From Rhizomucor pusillus (lineage: Eukaryota; Mucoromycota; Mucoromycetes; Mucorales; Lichtheimiaceae), in contig FWWN02000646.1 of assembly GCA_900175165.2 (NCBI GenBank), positions 124,001-188,000 on the forward strand: a stretch of DNA of 64,000 bases, read 5' to 3'. The notes beneath the pieces are model-generated. The model was not told the origin of the DNA. It worked only from the letters and a program-made list of their open reading frames with translations, and did not search any database. Below, one piece after another: positions 1 through 10,705 of this stretch (the first letter of the stretch is position 1; every line of letters begins with the position of its first letter). A program made the translations under genes and the position numbers.

Positions 1-1359
1 GTTAACGAGTCAGAATGTCGCAGCGACGAAAAGCTTGTGTGGAGTTAACCTACGCCGTCTGCAGTCCTGTGGCTACGGTGAGGCCATGGACTGCAATTCC
101 ACGCTGCCCGTAGAAAAATCAGGTACTCTCCGTGCAGTAAGGCCAAAATCCACAGTAGCCGCAGGAAATTCACAACCCCTCGCGGTGATCGTGCTGGTGA
201 CCATCGTTCAAGATTGTGTAGCAGTGACCGCAACATATGCTGCTTAGAAAGGGTGCACAAAAGCCATTCTCAGTTGAATCCGACAATGTCGGGTTGTACG
301 ACTTCGGTCCATGAGAATCAAGGACCCCTTTCAGGGTCCCTAAATTGATGAGGACAATTATTGAGTTATTGTCACCGGTCGCCGTAGCTTACAATAAGAA
401 GCATGCATTATCTCCATTCTTTTTTCTTGATAGACACTACAAAGCGCCGTCCTATCTAAACAACAAACAATTATGCACGCGCATATGCTTCCATACAGTA
501 AGATCGTTACGATAGCTTCAGAACAACCCTTTTCCTTGGTATTTTTGAATCAGTTGACCTCACGTTATACCAACTTGTTGAACTTGTGTCAGAGAACGCG
601 CTTCTCTGGCAACGATGATATTACTTAATCACCTATGCACCCTGACTACCCCGCTTATGCTTTCACAGGCGACACTGATAAGACACGATCTGCTGACCTC
701 AATGTAGTACCAATTCATAGCTTCACTTATTGAATCTCTAGACTCTCAGTAAGCACAAGATCGTGATGCTAACCTGTACTTTCATATGTTGTTTGTTCCA
801 GGTACGAAAAGCATGTTGTAACATACGCGTGGCGCTAGTTTCTACCAATTGCCAGTGTGACAATTTGTAACGCGGATACATTACATACAGCTGGGCATCT
901 TGTGTAATAGAACAATTGATCGTGATACTGAAACGTTAATTACTTAATGCCGTCCCGCATTATTGAGTTCGTGCCATGTAACGTCGACCCTGATCTTGCA
1001 AGTTGTCTTATGCAAGCGGCCCTGGTGCCCGACAGTTATACGAAGTGCGGGAAAGAAAGGGATTGAACCTTATCATTTCGTTCTGCTTACTATGCTGACC
1101 CTTTGTATATTACTTAATCCACATGATACCGTCCCTGAGTACTGTAGTTCCTCAAAAAATCCTGCAATGAGGCGGCACAAAGCTCTGCTCGACCTTCGCA
1201 CGCATTCTTTTTTTGTAGCGGTCAGGGCAGTTGAGATGACGATGATTTCTTTACGCGTTCGTAAGCGATGGATATTTAAACCCGAGCTCTGAGTCGCGTC
1301 CCAACTTCTTTCTTTTTTCTTTGTATCTCTACCTCCTGACAACACCGAACCAAAGCAGG
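1..1359. other. Intergenic / chitinase upstream region
   Basis: I see no supportable gene here; the short open frames lack splice-consistent extensions and family features. The last 60 bases before the chitinase start are CT-rich (about 1300-1335), as is usual for leaders in this window. A 10-mer ATTACTTAAT occurs three times on the + strand (620-629, 939-948, 1109-1118). The last two copies are each followed within 12 bases by CCGTCCC. Function is unknown. Confidence 0.6.
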
Positions 1360-4019
1360 ATGTTCACCATATCTCGCGCTTTACTGCTCTCAGCTGCAAT
1401 CGGGACTTTTATGGGTGCCAATGCATTCCAGGTACGTTTCTAGAAACTGTGCGTCAAGAAGATGTTTGATGGATTGACGTTTCATGACGATGCAGAACGA
1501 CTGCAATAACAACATTGCAATGTGTAAGTCTGCTGTCCATTCAATTTCTTGACGCTTCTTACTAACTGACCTCGTTAGACTGGGGTCAGAATTCTTACGG
1601 CGCTACAAACGCTGCTGACAAGGCTAATTGGCAAAAGTCTCTCAAATACTACTGCGATGACGATTCCATCGATATCATCCCCATTGCCTTCTTGACAACC
1701 TTCTTCAGCAAGGATGGTCTGCCTAGCATTAACCTTGCTAACGTAGGTGCCTCATTGTATTCTGCTTACATGAACTTTACAGCTCATTATAATTGTAACA
1801 ATAGACTTGCAACAATGTCGATAACTCCACATTCCCGGAAACTGAACTTCCAAACTGCAGTGCTCTAGCAGAGGACATTGAATACTGTCAAAGCAAGGGC
1901 AAGGCTCTCACACTTTCTCTCGGAGGCGCCACTGGTGGTGTCGGTTTCCAATCTGACAGTCAAGCTACTGAATTTGCTGACACGATCTGGAACGTATTCT
2001 TGGGCGGCTCTTCCTCGACTCGTCCTTTCGGAAAAGCCATTCTAGACGGGTACCTTATCATTGCTTCATTTCTGATTCAATTGGATGCGTGGAGACTAAT
2101 ATGCAACTAATTTTAGCATTGATTTGGATATCGAAGGCGGTGGCTCCAATTGTAAGCAATCAATATTCGCATACATCTGCAAATGTTAGTTCGTGTCTGA
2201 CCACATCTCTGTAGACTATACATCTTTCCTCAAGAAGCTGGATTCCCATTTTAGCAGCAGTAGCAAGAAATACTACGTGACTGCAGCTCCTCAATGTGTC
2301 TACCCAGATGCAAACTTGGGAAATACTATTAACAACTACCCATTCGACGCAATTTACGTTCAATTTTGTAAGTCTGTGAAAGCAAACCTTGAAAACTAAT
2401 GGATGGAAGTACTGAAATTGCCGCTGCTTAACTAGATAATAACCCTTGCGGTCTCCAAACGTACGGTCAAGCGAATAACTGGAACTATGGACTATGGGAC
2501 TACTGGGCTCAAAACATCTCGCCGAACAAGGATGTCAAGGTTTACATTGGTGCACCTGCAAGCAGTTCTGCCGCTGGTGGAGGTTATGTTTCCGGTTCTA
2601 CCTTGCAAAAAATTGCAGAGGACACACAAAAATCATTCCCGAGTTTCGGAGGAGTCATGTTCTGGGGTAAGAGAAAGAATGCCTGCCAATTACCTGCTAT
2701 TTACAAGCATTCGCTGCTAAACAATGATAAACAATAGATGCTTCTCAAGCATACGCCAATGGAAAGATCCACGCCGGAATCAAATCGTCCATGGGTGGTT
2801 GTAGCAAGGGATTCACATATCCCGAATGCAGTGCCCCAGCCTGGGAGTCTGGTAAGACCTACAGCGCTGGTCAGAAAGTTTCGTACAAGTAAGTCCAAAT
2901 CATTGCCTTGGATATTACATTTCATTGACTAATTGCGATATTCCTAATCCAGTGGGTAAGTTGAAATATATAGAGATGGCAAGTAGCACAGCATTAATGG
3001 GGGTGTTCGGCGATTTTTTCCGCTGAGTAGATACATCTGGACGGTGAGTTCCCTAAAGAAAATCGTATAATGTATGCAGCAAAATATTGATTCTTTTCTA
3101 ATCCTAGGCAAAATGGTCTGCTTCAGAAGCTCCCAAAGCGGATGCTGGCGGCAATTGGATGCCAACAAGCGCATGCAAAGGTGGCAGCAGTGGCGGTGAT
3201 TCCAGCAGCTCTGGTAGCTCAACAGTGTCTACAAGCAAAGCTTTTACCAGTACTTCTGCTGGCCCAATTAGTACTACGGAAACAGCATCGGAGACACCAA
3301 CCTCTGCTCCTACTACAACGACAAAGACCCTCGAACCTTCTACTACGACGACCACTGCGACAATTTCCCCTACAACAACCTCTTCATATGGGAATGGCGG
3401 CTCTGGTTCTTGCAATGGTGTCTCTGCTTGGTCCGCGACCGAGACCTACACCCAAGGATCGAAGGTTGTATACGGCAACAAAGTATGGGTTGCTTCCCAA
3501 TGGTCATACAACGATGTGCCTGGTGGAAGCAGCGGTGTTTGGAAATCTCAAGGTGCATGCACGGCCGATTCAGCAGCTGCCGCCAACGCTGGTAAGCTTT
3601 TACATATTCTATTTAATCGAAATTGATTTCTAATGCATATAACGTATATGCACATATCTTCCCAAAGCTCCCCTGAAACGCAATATCGGTAGTGAGAATT
3701 GCGAAGCGAATCTTGCGCAAGTATGGAAGCAAAACAAGGTGTATTTGACAAACGCCCGAACTCTTTACAAGGGAACCATATACCGTGCTCAATGGTTTAA
3801 CACGGTAAGTTAAAGGTGGTCTCATAAAGGGCTTGTTCATTTAGTAACTAGTGCGATGCTCTTCTCTTAGAATGCTGAGCCTGGTAAATCTTCTGCGTGG
3901 GAAGCAGATGAAGCTTGTACGTCGCTATACTTCCAACGAAGAAAGCTTCAACTTCTCCGTAAGCAACAGATATTCCAAAAAGTAATCGGTGATACTTAAC
4001 GTATTTTACAGGGCGTTAA
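1360..4019 (+). CDS. Secreted class III-type GH18 chitinase with chitin-binding modules
   Basis: Hydrolyses chitin beta-1,4 linkages, probably at the cell surface or outside the cell. My model has 14 exons (1360-1431, 1496-1523, 1579-1742, 1805-2049, 2117-2151, 2215-2367, 2436-2666, 2738-2888, 2953-2955, 3031-3043, 3108-3591, 3668-3804, 3871-3916, 4012-4019) and gives 589 aa in frame. The first ~22 residues form a signal peptide. YWGQN opens the GH18 domain. The DGIDLDIE catalytic motif spans the junction at 2049/2117 and contains the acid Glu. Also seen are VQFYNNPCG and a C-terminal FW strand. After the catalytic domain come three aromatic-rich, CBM5/12-like modules separated by Ser/Thr-rich linkers. 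Exon 9 is only 3 nt and exon 10 is 13 nt. The 3' end is the least certain part: an alternative acceptor would move the stop to 4089. Confidence 0.93.
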
Positions 4020-4426
4020 AGACATGAACGAGTATCCTTCAGTTGAACCGCGGCAGACATCTGGAATGGCACTGCAAAATAACGTCTAACTTAAATCAGA
4101 TCATCTCTACTCTTTATCTTTTATCCCCCTTCTATCCCCAATAAACATATATATATATATATATATATATTTCCCGGGAAGCATTTGTAATATTGATATA
4201 CCATATGTCACGGTGAAGGATGTAAGGGCAGTATCTTTCTTCCATTCCAGTTTTCCAAGTTTATAACCAGCATGCAGCGAGTCAAGACAGCATTCTGTCT
4301 CGGATATTTTCCTTTTATACGACGAGGGTCAAGGACCTGATCAACCCCCTTGTACGCTCCTGTATAAAAGATGTCGAGAGATGGACTCTGTATTTCTTCA
4401 TCCGCAGCTGGAGATAACCTAGCATC
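4020..4426. other. Chitinase 3' region and short intergenic stretch
   Basis: Holds the chitinase 3' untranslated region, including an AATAAA-like ATAAACA at 4141 and a dinucleotide microsatellite. No gene is seen. Confidence 0.6.
4147..4170. repeat. (AT)12 microsatellite
   Basis: A perfect run of twelve AT dinucleotides just downstream of the chitinase; length polymorphism is likely. Confidence 0.9.
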
Positions 4427-5751
4427 ATGTCCAGTATAGGATTCATCGCGAGATTCAGCTCATTCGATCTATTGAATAAACCAGACAGTGCCGACAATCG
4501 CTATTCGATTTTCCAGCCGCTCTTGGAAACCTTGGTCCACGACAACCACAGGCTGTATGAAATGGAGAATCAAGATAAGACCAATGTACTCTACCGTACA
4601 CTTGCAGCATTGTATGAACTTGGAGGTGAGTTTGGTTACAAAAGTATATCGATTGCGCGGAAAAGGGGTTGGTTATCAATTATCAGATGGAGATATGTTA
4701 CAAACAAACAAACATCAGGATTATCTTATTAAATGTTTGCTTTCTCTGTCAGCAACGCAAGAACAGTCTATCAAAGCTTACTACAATATCCTGCCTGACC
4801 TTGTTCCTTTACGGTCTACAATATCCATGGAGATCACTAAAGACAATTGGAGGGAGCATCTCGGCAACTCCAGGTTAGGAACTTCATCGTGTATCCTGTT
4901 TTCTACATTGGCTTTGCTGATAGTGGAGTATATGCAGTTTCTATGCAGCGTATCTTGCATTCTTTGCTCATCAGATTCATGAAAAGGGTATGGACGAGGC
5001 TGTGCATGAATATCTACTTGGTGGACGGCTGTACGCATCTATCGGATCACATCTCCAGCCATTGGTCCATCTAACCTTTGGTCTCGAGCATGATTTAGCG
5101 TTGGTCGTCGCTCAAGGATTGGCCTATCTCGCCAGCACATATTCAGACATATCAGATATGTTGAGCATTGACAGTTCATTCCCGCAATGTTCTGAGACCA
5201 AAGAAGAAAAAGTTATTTTTGAATTGATTGCATCCGATCCACGATTTAGCGGCAGGATGGGAGATAGGCTGACGAGTTCGCAAGCTAGCAAGCGACTATT
5301 GAAGACACACAAGCAATTACTCACAGCATATATGAATTCCTCTGACATTAGCCTAGGCAGGCTTGCACGGATCGCAGCAGGCTTGTTGGTTGCGACAAGT
5401 GGAGACAAATCGCTCGCAGCAGTGCAGCTCTTGGAGTCAGCGCTGGCAATGCAAACTATTTGTTCACGTTACGGCGAACAACCCGAACTTCTGCAAGTTC
5501 AATACTTGTTTACATTGTGTACATTTATACTTTTAGATTGCCCTTGTCCAAATCACGACGGGAATATGTCATCTACCGCACGCAGCGATTGGGAACCTTG
5601 CACAGGCGCAATTTTGGAACAGGGTGATATCAATTCCATACTAGCGCTCAAAGCTCTGCTGAAAGCACACTCTTTATATGACAAGGAACCTATCTATTGC
5701 ATTGTAGCCAAACGATTGGCAGAGTCAGACGGACGCTGGAGACGGTTATAG
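4427..5751 (+). CDS. Questin oxidase-like protein (DUF4243 family)
   Basis: Three exons (4427-4625, 4753-4873, 4938-5751) join to a 377-aa protein. After the last junction the sequence reads SFYAAYLAFFAHQIHEKG and then LVHLTFGLEHD. This is the family's order: a Tyr/Phe-rich helix, then a His-containing helix followed by the block AQGLAYLASTY. Family members include questin oxidase, a cofactor-light Baeyer-Villiger enzyme of anthraquinone metabolism, but most members have unknown substrates. No polyketide synthase or other biosynthetic gene lies nearby, so a specific reaction should not be assumed. The stop codon overlaps the stop of the convergent hydroxyacid oxidase gene. Confidence 0.82.
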
Positions 5752-7136
5752 CCGTGATTTTTTTAGAGTATGTGAAAATAATAAATGTTCAGCTGGCACA
5801 ACGTAATCGGATGTGATCTGGTCAACACTGTTGCAACCGGCAAGCGCCATGGCTAGTTTAAAGTCTGCTGTAAGTTGCTCCAAAACTTGCTTGACACCTT
5901 GCTCGCCCTACATAGATTCGATCATCTTATTATTTGGCCATTTATCGCAGCATACTTACAATGGAAAAATTATCATACCTTGTATGCCAAACCCCACAGC
6001 ACAGGGCGACCGATGAATACCGCCTTGACACCCAGCGCCAATGCCTTGAACACGTCAGTTCCTCGTCGGATGCCTCCGTCCACGTACACTTGTACTTTTG
6101 TGCCCTTGCATGCATCCACAATTTCGGGTAGCATCTCGAGCTTAAATTAAATTCCTAGGCAGTCAGCAACAATTACAACTGCATGATTTCCGTCTCTCGA
6201 AGCATACCGGGGCAGGGCATGTATCCAGCTGTCTGCCACCGTGGTTTGAGACAACGATGCCGTCCACGCCAGCTTCGATGGCCAGCTTTGCATCGTCTGC
6301 ACGCATTACGCCCTTGACAATGATAGGCAAATGCGTCAATGTTTTGAGCCAAGCGATATCCTGCCAGCAGAGTGTCGGGTCAATATCGTCCCCGAAATAC
6401 CCGTTAACGCCTCTGTGGCCGAAATTGCCAAACTGTAAATGTTCCGGAAGATGAAAGTTTTGGCGAATTTCGGCCAGTCGCCGACCGTGAATCGGTCTGT
6501 CCACGGTGACCACGAGTGCCTTGAACCCTGCCCTTTCGGCTCGCTTGACAAAGTTTCGAGTCACTTCGCGGTCTCGGATAACATATAGCTGGAACCACTG
6601 TAAAGCGTTTGGATTGACCTTTGCAGCTTGTTCGAGCACTGTTTCCATTGCATAGTTGCTGTAGCTCGACATGCAGTAACATGTATTCAATGCAGCGCAG
6701 GCTAAGTTGTGTATTCGTTGCCAAAAGCATTGATATTATCAACAATGAATACTGTCTAGCTATGTTTCCCACAAGCTTTTCATTTACCTCTAGCTGTTGC
6801 TTTTTCGCCGTCGTGATGTGCCAGGGCGTGCCCAGAGGTAGGTGCGACGCATATAGGCGAACTGATGGCATGTCCTAATAGCCTAGTGGACGTATCAACC
6901 TTCTTCACGTTCACTAGTATTTTTGGCTTGATCAATAATCTCAAAACTGCACGTCAGCGACGATTCCAATGTATATCCAATCTATCCAGATGGGCTTACT
7001 GCTCGTATGCAAGCTTGTTGCGCCGGAGCGTCCATTCAGCATCTGCTCCGTTACTGAAAAATCCAAAATATGACGGCAGCATGGTACGTCTTGCGTACTC
7101 TTCATAATCATCCAGACACACAGGTTTGCTGTACAT
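5746..7136 (-). CDS. FMN-dependent 2-hydroxyacid oxidase (glycolate/lactate oxidase type), peroxisomal
   Basis: Oxidises short 2-hydroxy acids to 2-oxo acids with FMN and O2, giving H2O2. Five exons (7000-7136, 6788-6939, 6208-6701, 5979-6140, 5746-5907) give 368 aa, the normal family length. Seen motifs: [31 protein letters not shown] with the flavin-contacting Lys, and the catalytic SNHGGRQLD. The C-terminus is SRL, a standard PTS1 signal, so import into peroxisomes is expected. The residue aligned to Tyr24 of plant glycolate oxidase (in YDYY) is Phe here (FGFF), which may alter substrate preference. The gene converges on the questin-oxidase-like gene with a 6-bp overlap. FRG1 lies 129 bp upstream on the same strand. 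Confidence 0.92.
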
Positions 7137-7265
7137 AATGTTCAAAACTGCCAAAACGTAGGAAAGAAAAAGAGGTAAGGGAAAATGTTTTATACAAGGA
7201 GAATTTCAGTCCTTTTTTTTTCCCACTGCAAAGTTACGGTGGTTCCACAGCGATTTTGTAATATC

Positions 7266-8233
7266 TTATTTACAGTATCGATCTGATTTGACTTTGCTTC
7301 TACGGTCCAACATCACTTCAGCTAGTCGCCCTTCGTCCTTTGCTTGTTTCAGTGCTTTCTTGTCTTCCTTTGACATATGTACACGTCCTCCTCCCCATGA
7401 TTGGAACCGTTTCCTATTATGCGCCAACTTAGTCTATTCAAAAGTTACGGTTTGATTGTACAGTGACTTACACTTGCTCGATCTCATTCGGCTCCGATTT
7501 ATCCTTCTTTACATGTTTCACTTTGCGTCTGAAGCGAGCTTGGCAGAATACACGGAACGTCTCGCAGAATCCAATCTCTTCAGAGTCGGCACGTATCTTG
7601 AGTCCACCTCCAGCAATTTCGTCTACCATCAAGAACTTTCCGTGCGCATTCTGGAACGCTATACCGGCTTCTGTAATAGTAGGACTCCATTCTTCTAAAC
7701 CGCTCACGGCTTCTCGGTCGACCGACACGACTCCAAACTTGTCGCTGCTTAAGTATTTTTGGTTGCATGATTTTAAGGTGAAAGAATTGCTACTGCCGAC
7801 TATGCGCGCACCCACGAACACTTGATTTACGATCGTCGGTTCTTTTGTAAGCTCGTCCGGTAAAGGATACGCCAGCAACCGATCGTCGTCGTCAATCGTA
7901 AGGCAGACGGGTGGATCGCTCGGATGTGTAATAAACAATGGACCTACTAGATCATCCAGATTTTCGACACGAACCCAACCTGCAATATAGACAAATTAAT
8001 CACTTCTTTTTCTTTTTCTCCCTTTGAAGTGTGAACAGCACTTGCCTTGATCTGAGCTGCTGCTGCCTGTTGCGCGATCAGCATCGTCATCGCTCGTTCG
8101 TTTTCGCTTCTTTTTTCTTGAAGCGCCACTTAGACGATACGTTCCATTAAATGACAAGGTCTCGTGCCACTTACTTGTGCTCCTTGTCGCCTTTAAACAC
8201 TAGCTTGCCTTTCTTTGGTAACTTGTCTGCCAT
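7266..8233 (-). CDS. FRG1: FRG1 homologue, nuclear RNA-biogenesis / actin-bundling protein
   Basis: Four exons (8175-8233, 8046-8128, 7472-7979, 7266-7413) give 265 aa, close to animal FRG1 (about 258). The N-terminus is Lys-rich (MADKLPKKGKLVFKG, then RKKKRKR) and resembles a nucleolar signal. The middle has the beta-trefoil, fascin-like repeats, for example GKFLMVDE and LSSDKFGVVS. The C-terminus KAK..RLAEVMLDRRSKVK matches the family's conserved tail. FRG1 is associated with spliceosomal complexes, RNA processing and actin in animals. The second intron uses a GC donor (G|GCAAGT). Codon use and intron sizes match the neighbours. Confidence 0.93.
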
Positions 8234-8364
8234 TGTGAATATGTTACAACACTTTCCGACTTTTCTCAAAGACAAAGCAAATTCGGCTCCGATTGCCTTC
8301 TAAAGGCAAACGCGAATTTGTGCAATTTGTGATACAATTGTGCATGCGTGTATGGTGCAAAATT

Positions 8365-10560
8365 TTACTGTTTCATCGGTTCAGACGGGTACATACTGTT
8401 GTCTATGACGGCATCACGCAGCGATTTTGCCCTAATAATGCGAGCTTCTTCCTGCTTCTCAAGCTCTATCAATCTATTAATATCCTTCTTCCTCTGTGCA
8501 CGGATAGCTTCAAATGTTTCAGGCAAACCCAGTTGTTCGCAGGCTTCCAGGGCAACAGAGTAGCTAATATTATCAGGTTCCACACCCTGCGTCTTCATGT
8601 CATGCCATATATTCATGATTTGAGGGACTTGCTTGGCGCGTTCCATGGCTCGCATCATCGTGTTGTACGTAGCCACGGGAAGCTTGACTCGTGCAATCTT
8701 GGCATCGTCGTATACTTGCATTGCATATCGAAGCTGTCCACAGGATACCAGGCTGTTGATCAATATTGAATAAGTTGCAAAATCCGGTTTGCACGAAGGA
8801 CGTTTGCTGTTGCGCATCCTCCTATACAGCTGGGACATTTGCTTGGCGACTTCTGGCATTTGATATGCAGTTCCGCCATCGATCTCCCACATTTTCTGGT
8901 CTGTCTTGCGTGACCGCACCAGTTTTGAGAGTAAAAATAAGTAGAGATTGTACGTTCGCACGTCGGGTATCACACCAAAGTTCTCCATTGAAAACCATAA
9001 TTGTTTCGCATTTTCGCGGTCAGTTTCTCCCACAAATTGTTTCCGTGCAAGTAGCGTGAACATAGAATTAAATGTATATACATTAGGTTCCACTTTGTGC
9101 TCTTGCATTTCTTGAAAGAATGTCGTCGCACGTTCGTAATTTTCCTCACGTGCACATGCATTGAGCAGCGACGTGTACACTCGGACGTCCGGTGCGACGT
9201 TATTCTCTTTCATTTCGCTGTAGAGATCGTACACGGCTTCTACTGGCTGCTCTCGATCCTTTGCCAGGGTATCGATGATCATGCTGTAAGTGGCTGTATC
9301 CATCTCGACATCCGAGTTTCGCATGCTTTGGAAAATTTGTAATGCTCCCATAAACTCGTTCCGTTTTATATAGTCTGACAAGAAAGTGTTGTAGGATCGT
9401 GTGTTGCAAGGTATTCCAAGTTCCTTCATTTTTTCGAGTGCTTTCAAGGGCTCCCAGCCCATTGCTAGAAAGTGGCTCGCGTTCAGTTCGACACCGGATT
9501 GTACGGCTTCTTCAAATAGTCTGTCACATGCTGCAATGTCGCCTTTCTTGCGTAGGGTTTCGAGGAGTACGTGACAGGTGGCCGTTGTCGTCTTGATGCC
9601 TTGTTTCTTCATATCTTCATACAACTCCAATGCATCTTCGGCTTTCCCGTGATCTTTAAGAGCCAAGAACATAGCTTGATACACATCTGCGTCCTGTGAC
9701 AATTCTTCAACTGACAATGCTTTTGCGAAGTAGGCGCGAGCGCTCTGAAGGTTATGCAGTCGAGAGCACGTCAAAATTAAAAATCGATAAAACTCGGCGG
9801 TGCGAGGGCAAATCCCCTTCTCGTTCAGCCGATTGTATAAATCATGCACATCTGCAACGTTGCCAAAGGTTGATATGCCGTACAAAAGCGATCGGATGGT
9901 TGTTTCAGACGGCGTATAATTAGATTGCATCATACCGTCCAGTACCAATTTTGCAGAATTCAAGTCGTTTTGCACAATAAATAAATGCATAAGCATGTTG
10001 CAAGCACGAACAAATGTCTTTTCATTTTTCTTGCGTCGATGGATCTCGCGCAGCACGGATTGCAGACGCTGGATGGCAATTTTGCCCTTCAATTCCTTCT
10101 TGATGGCCATGCATAATCTGATGAAATCCTGATCCGTCAACTCTTTATCTTCCATGATCCTTTGCTGATACTCTGCCCAAACTTGCTCTATAGGTCGATT
10201 TGTTGCCAGAGTTTGAATTTCTTCCCGGTCAACGTCTTGGGATCCAACGGCGTTGTCGTTTGCTTTTTGTTCTCGAGAACGTCTTGCCACCGTTGCTATG
10301 AATTGTGCTTCAGGGCTTTCTTCTTCCGGTTTGATACCCGTAAATGTTTTCAAAAGCTCCCTGACATCCTCTGTTTTCGGCCGTGTGGATTTTACTCGTG
10401 TCTGTGCAATACAGTTTAACTGTCCACTTGTCAGAACATGTTGATCGATCTGCTGCAGCCATATACGTTTATTGCGACTGTACAATGCATTCGGCCGAGT
10501 ATATACGCCGACTGTTTGCCTAAGAATCTTGTTCGTCGCAAGCGGGCACCGGGACGCCAT
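8365..10560 (-). CDS. Mitochondrial pentatricopeptide repeat (PPR) protein
   Basis: Intronless, 731 aa from the ATG at 10560. The open frame extends further upstream, but that part would overlap the divergent MRE11 start, and the chosen start begins a classic mitochondrial presequence (MASRCPLATNKILRQTVGVY). From about residue 180 there are ten or more degenerate 35-residue helical hairpins of the PPR type, such as TYSMIIDTLAKDREQPVEAV and VYTSLLNACAREENYERAT. PPR proteins bind organellar RNA for stability, processing or translation; the target cannot be read from sequence. Which named fungal PPR factor it corresponds to is unknown to me. Confidence 0.9.
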   Translation of the reverse strand: MASRCPLATNKILRQTVGVYTRPNALYSRNKRIWLQQIDQHVLTSGQLNCIAQTRVKSTRPKTEDVRELLKTFTGIKPEEESPEAQFIATVARRSREQKANDNAVGSQDVDREEIQTLATNRPIEQVWAEYQQRIMEDKELTDQDFIRLCMAIKKELKGKIAIQRLQSVLREIHRRKKNEKTFVRACNMLMHLFIVQNDLNSAKLVLDGMMQSNYTPSETTIRSLLYGISTFGNVADVHDLYNRLNEKGICPRTAEFYRFLILTCSRLHNLQSARAYFAKALSVEELSQDADVYQAMFLALKDHGKAEDALELYEDMKKQGIKTTTATCHVLLETLRKKGDIAACDRLFEEAVQSGVELNASHFLAMGWEPLKALEKMKELGIPCNTRSYNTFLSDYIKRNEFMGALQIFQSMRNSDVEMDTATYSMIIDTLAKDREQPVEAVYDLYSEMKENNVAPDVRVYTSLLNACAREENYERATTFFQEMQEHKVEPNVYTFNSMFTLLARKQFVGETDRENAKQLWFSMENFGVIPDVRTYNLYLFLLSKLVRSRKTDQKMWEIDGGTAYQMPEVAKQMSQLYRRMRNSKRPSCKPDFATYSILINSLVSCGQLRYAMQVYDDAKIARVKLPVATYNTMMRAMERAKQVPQIMNIWHDMKTQGVEPDNISYSVALEACEQLGLPETFEAIRAQRKKDINRLIELEKQEEARIIRAKSLRDAVIDNSMYPSEPMKQ

Positions 10561-10705
10561 TGCAAAAGATCTGGCAATGCGTTTCGAGTCAAAGCGGGAT
10601 TGAAACTCTTGACTTTTTTGTTTTCCCTTTGACAGCATCTTTCCGGATTTGGGGGCTTGACGCCGGCTGGAGGAGGAAATCCGGGTTTTCCTGCCAGAAC
10701 TTGCG
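10561..10705. promoter_or_regulatory. Bidirectional promoter PPR / MRE11
   Basis: Only 145 bp separate the two divergent start codons, so both genes must share this interval for initiation. I see no clear TATA box. Confidence 0.6.
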
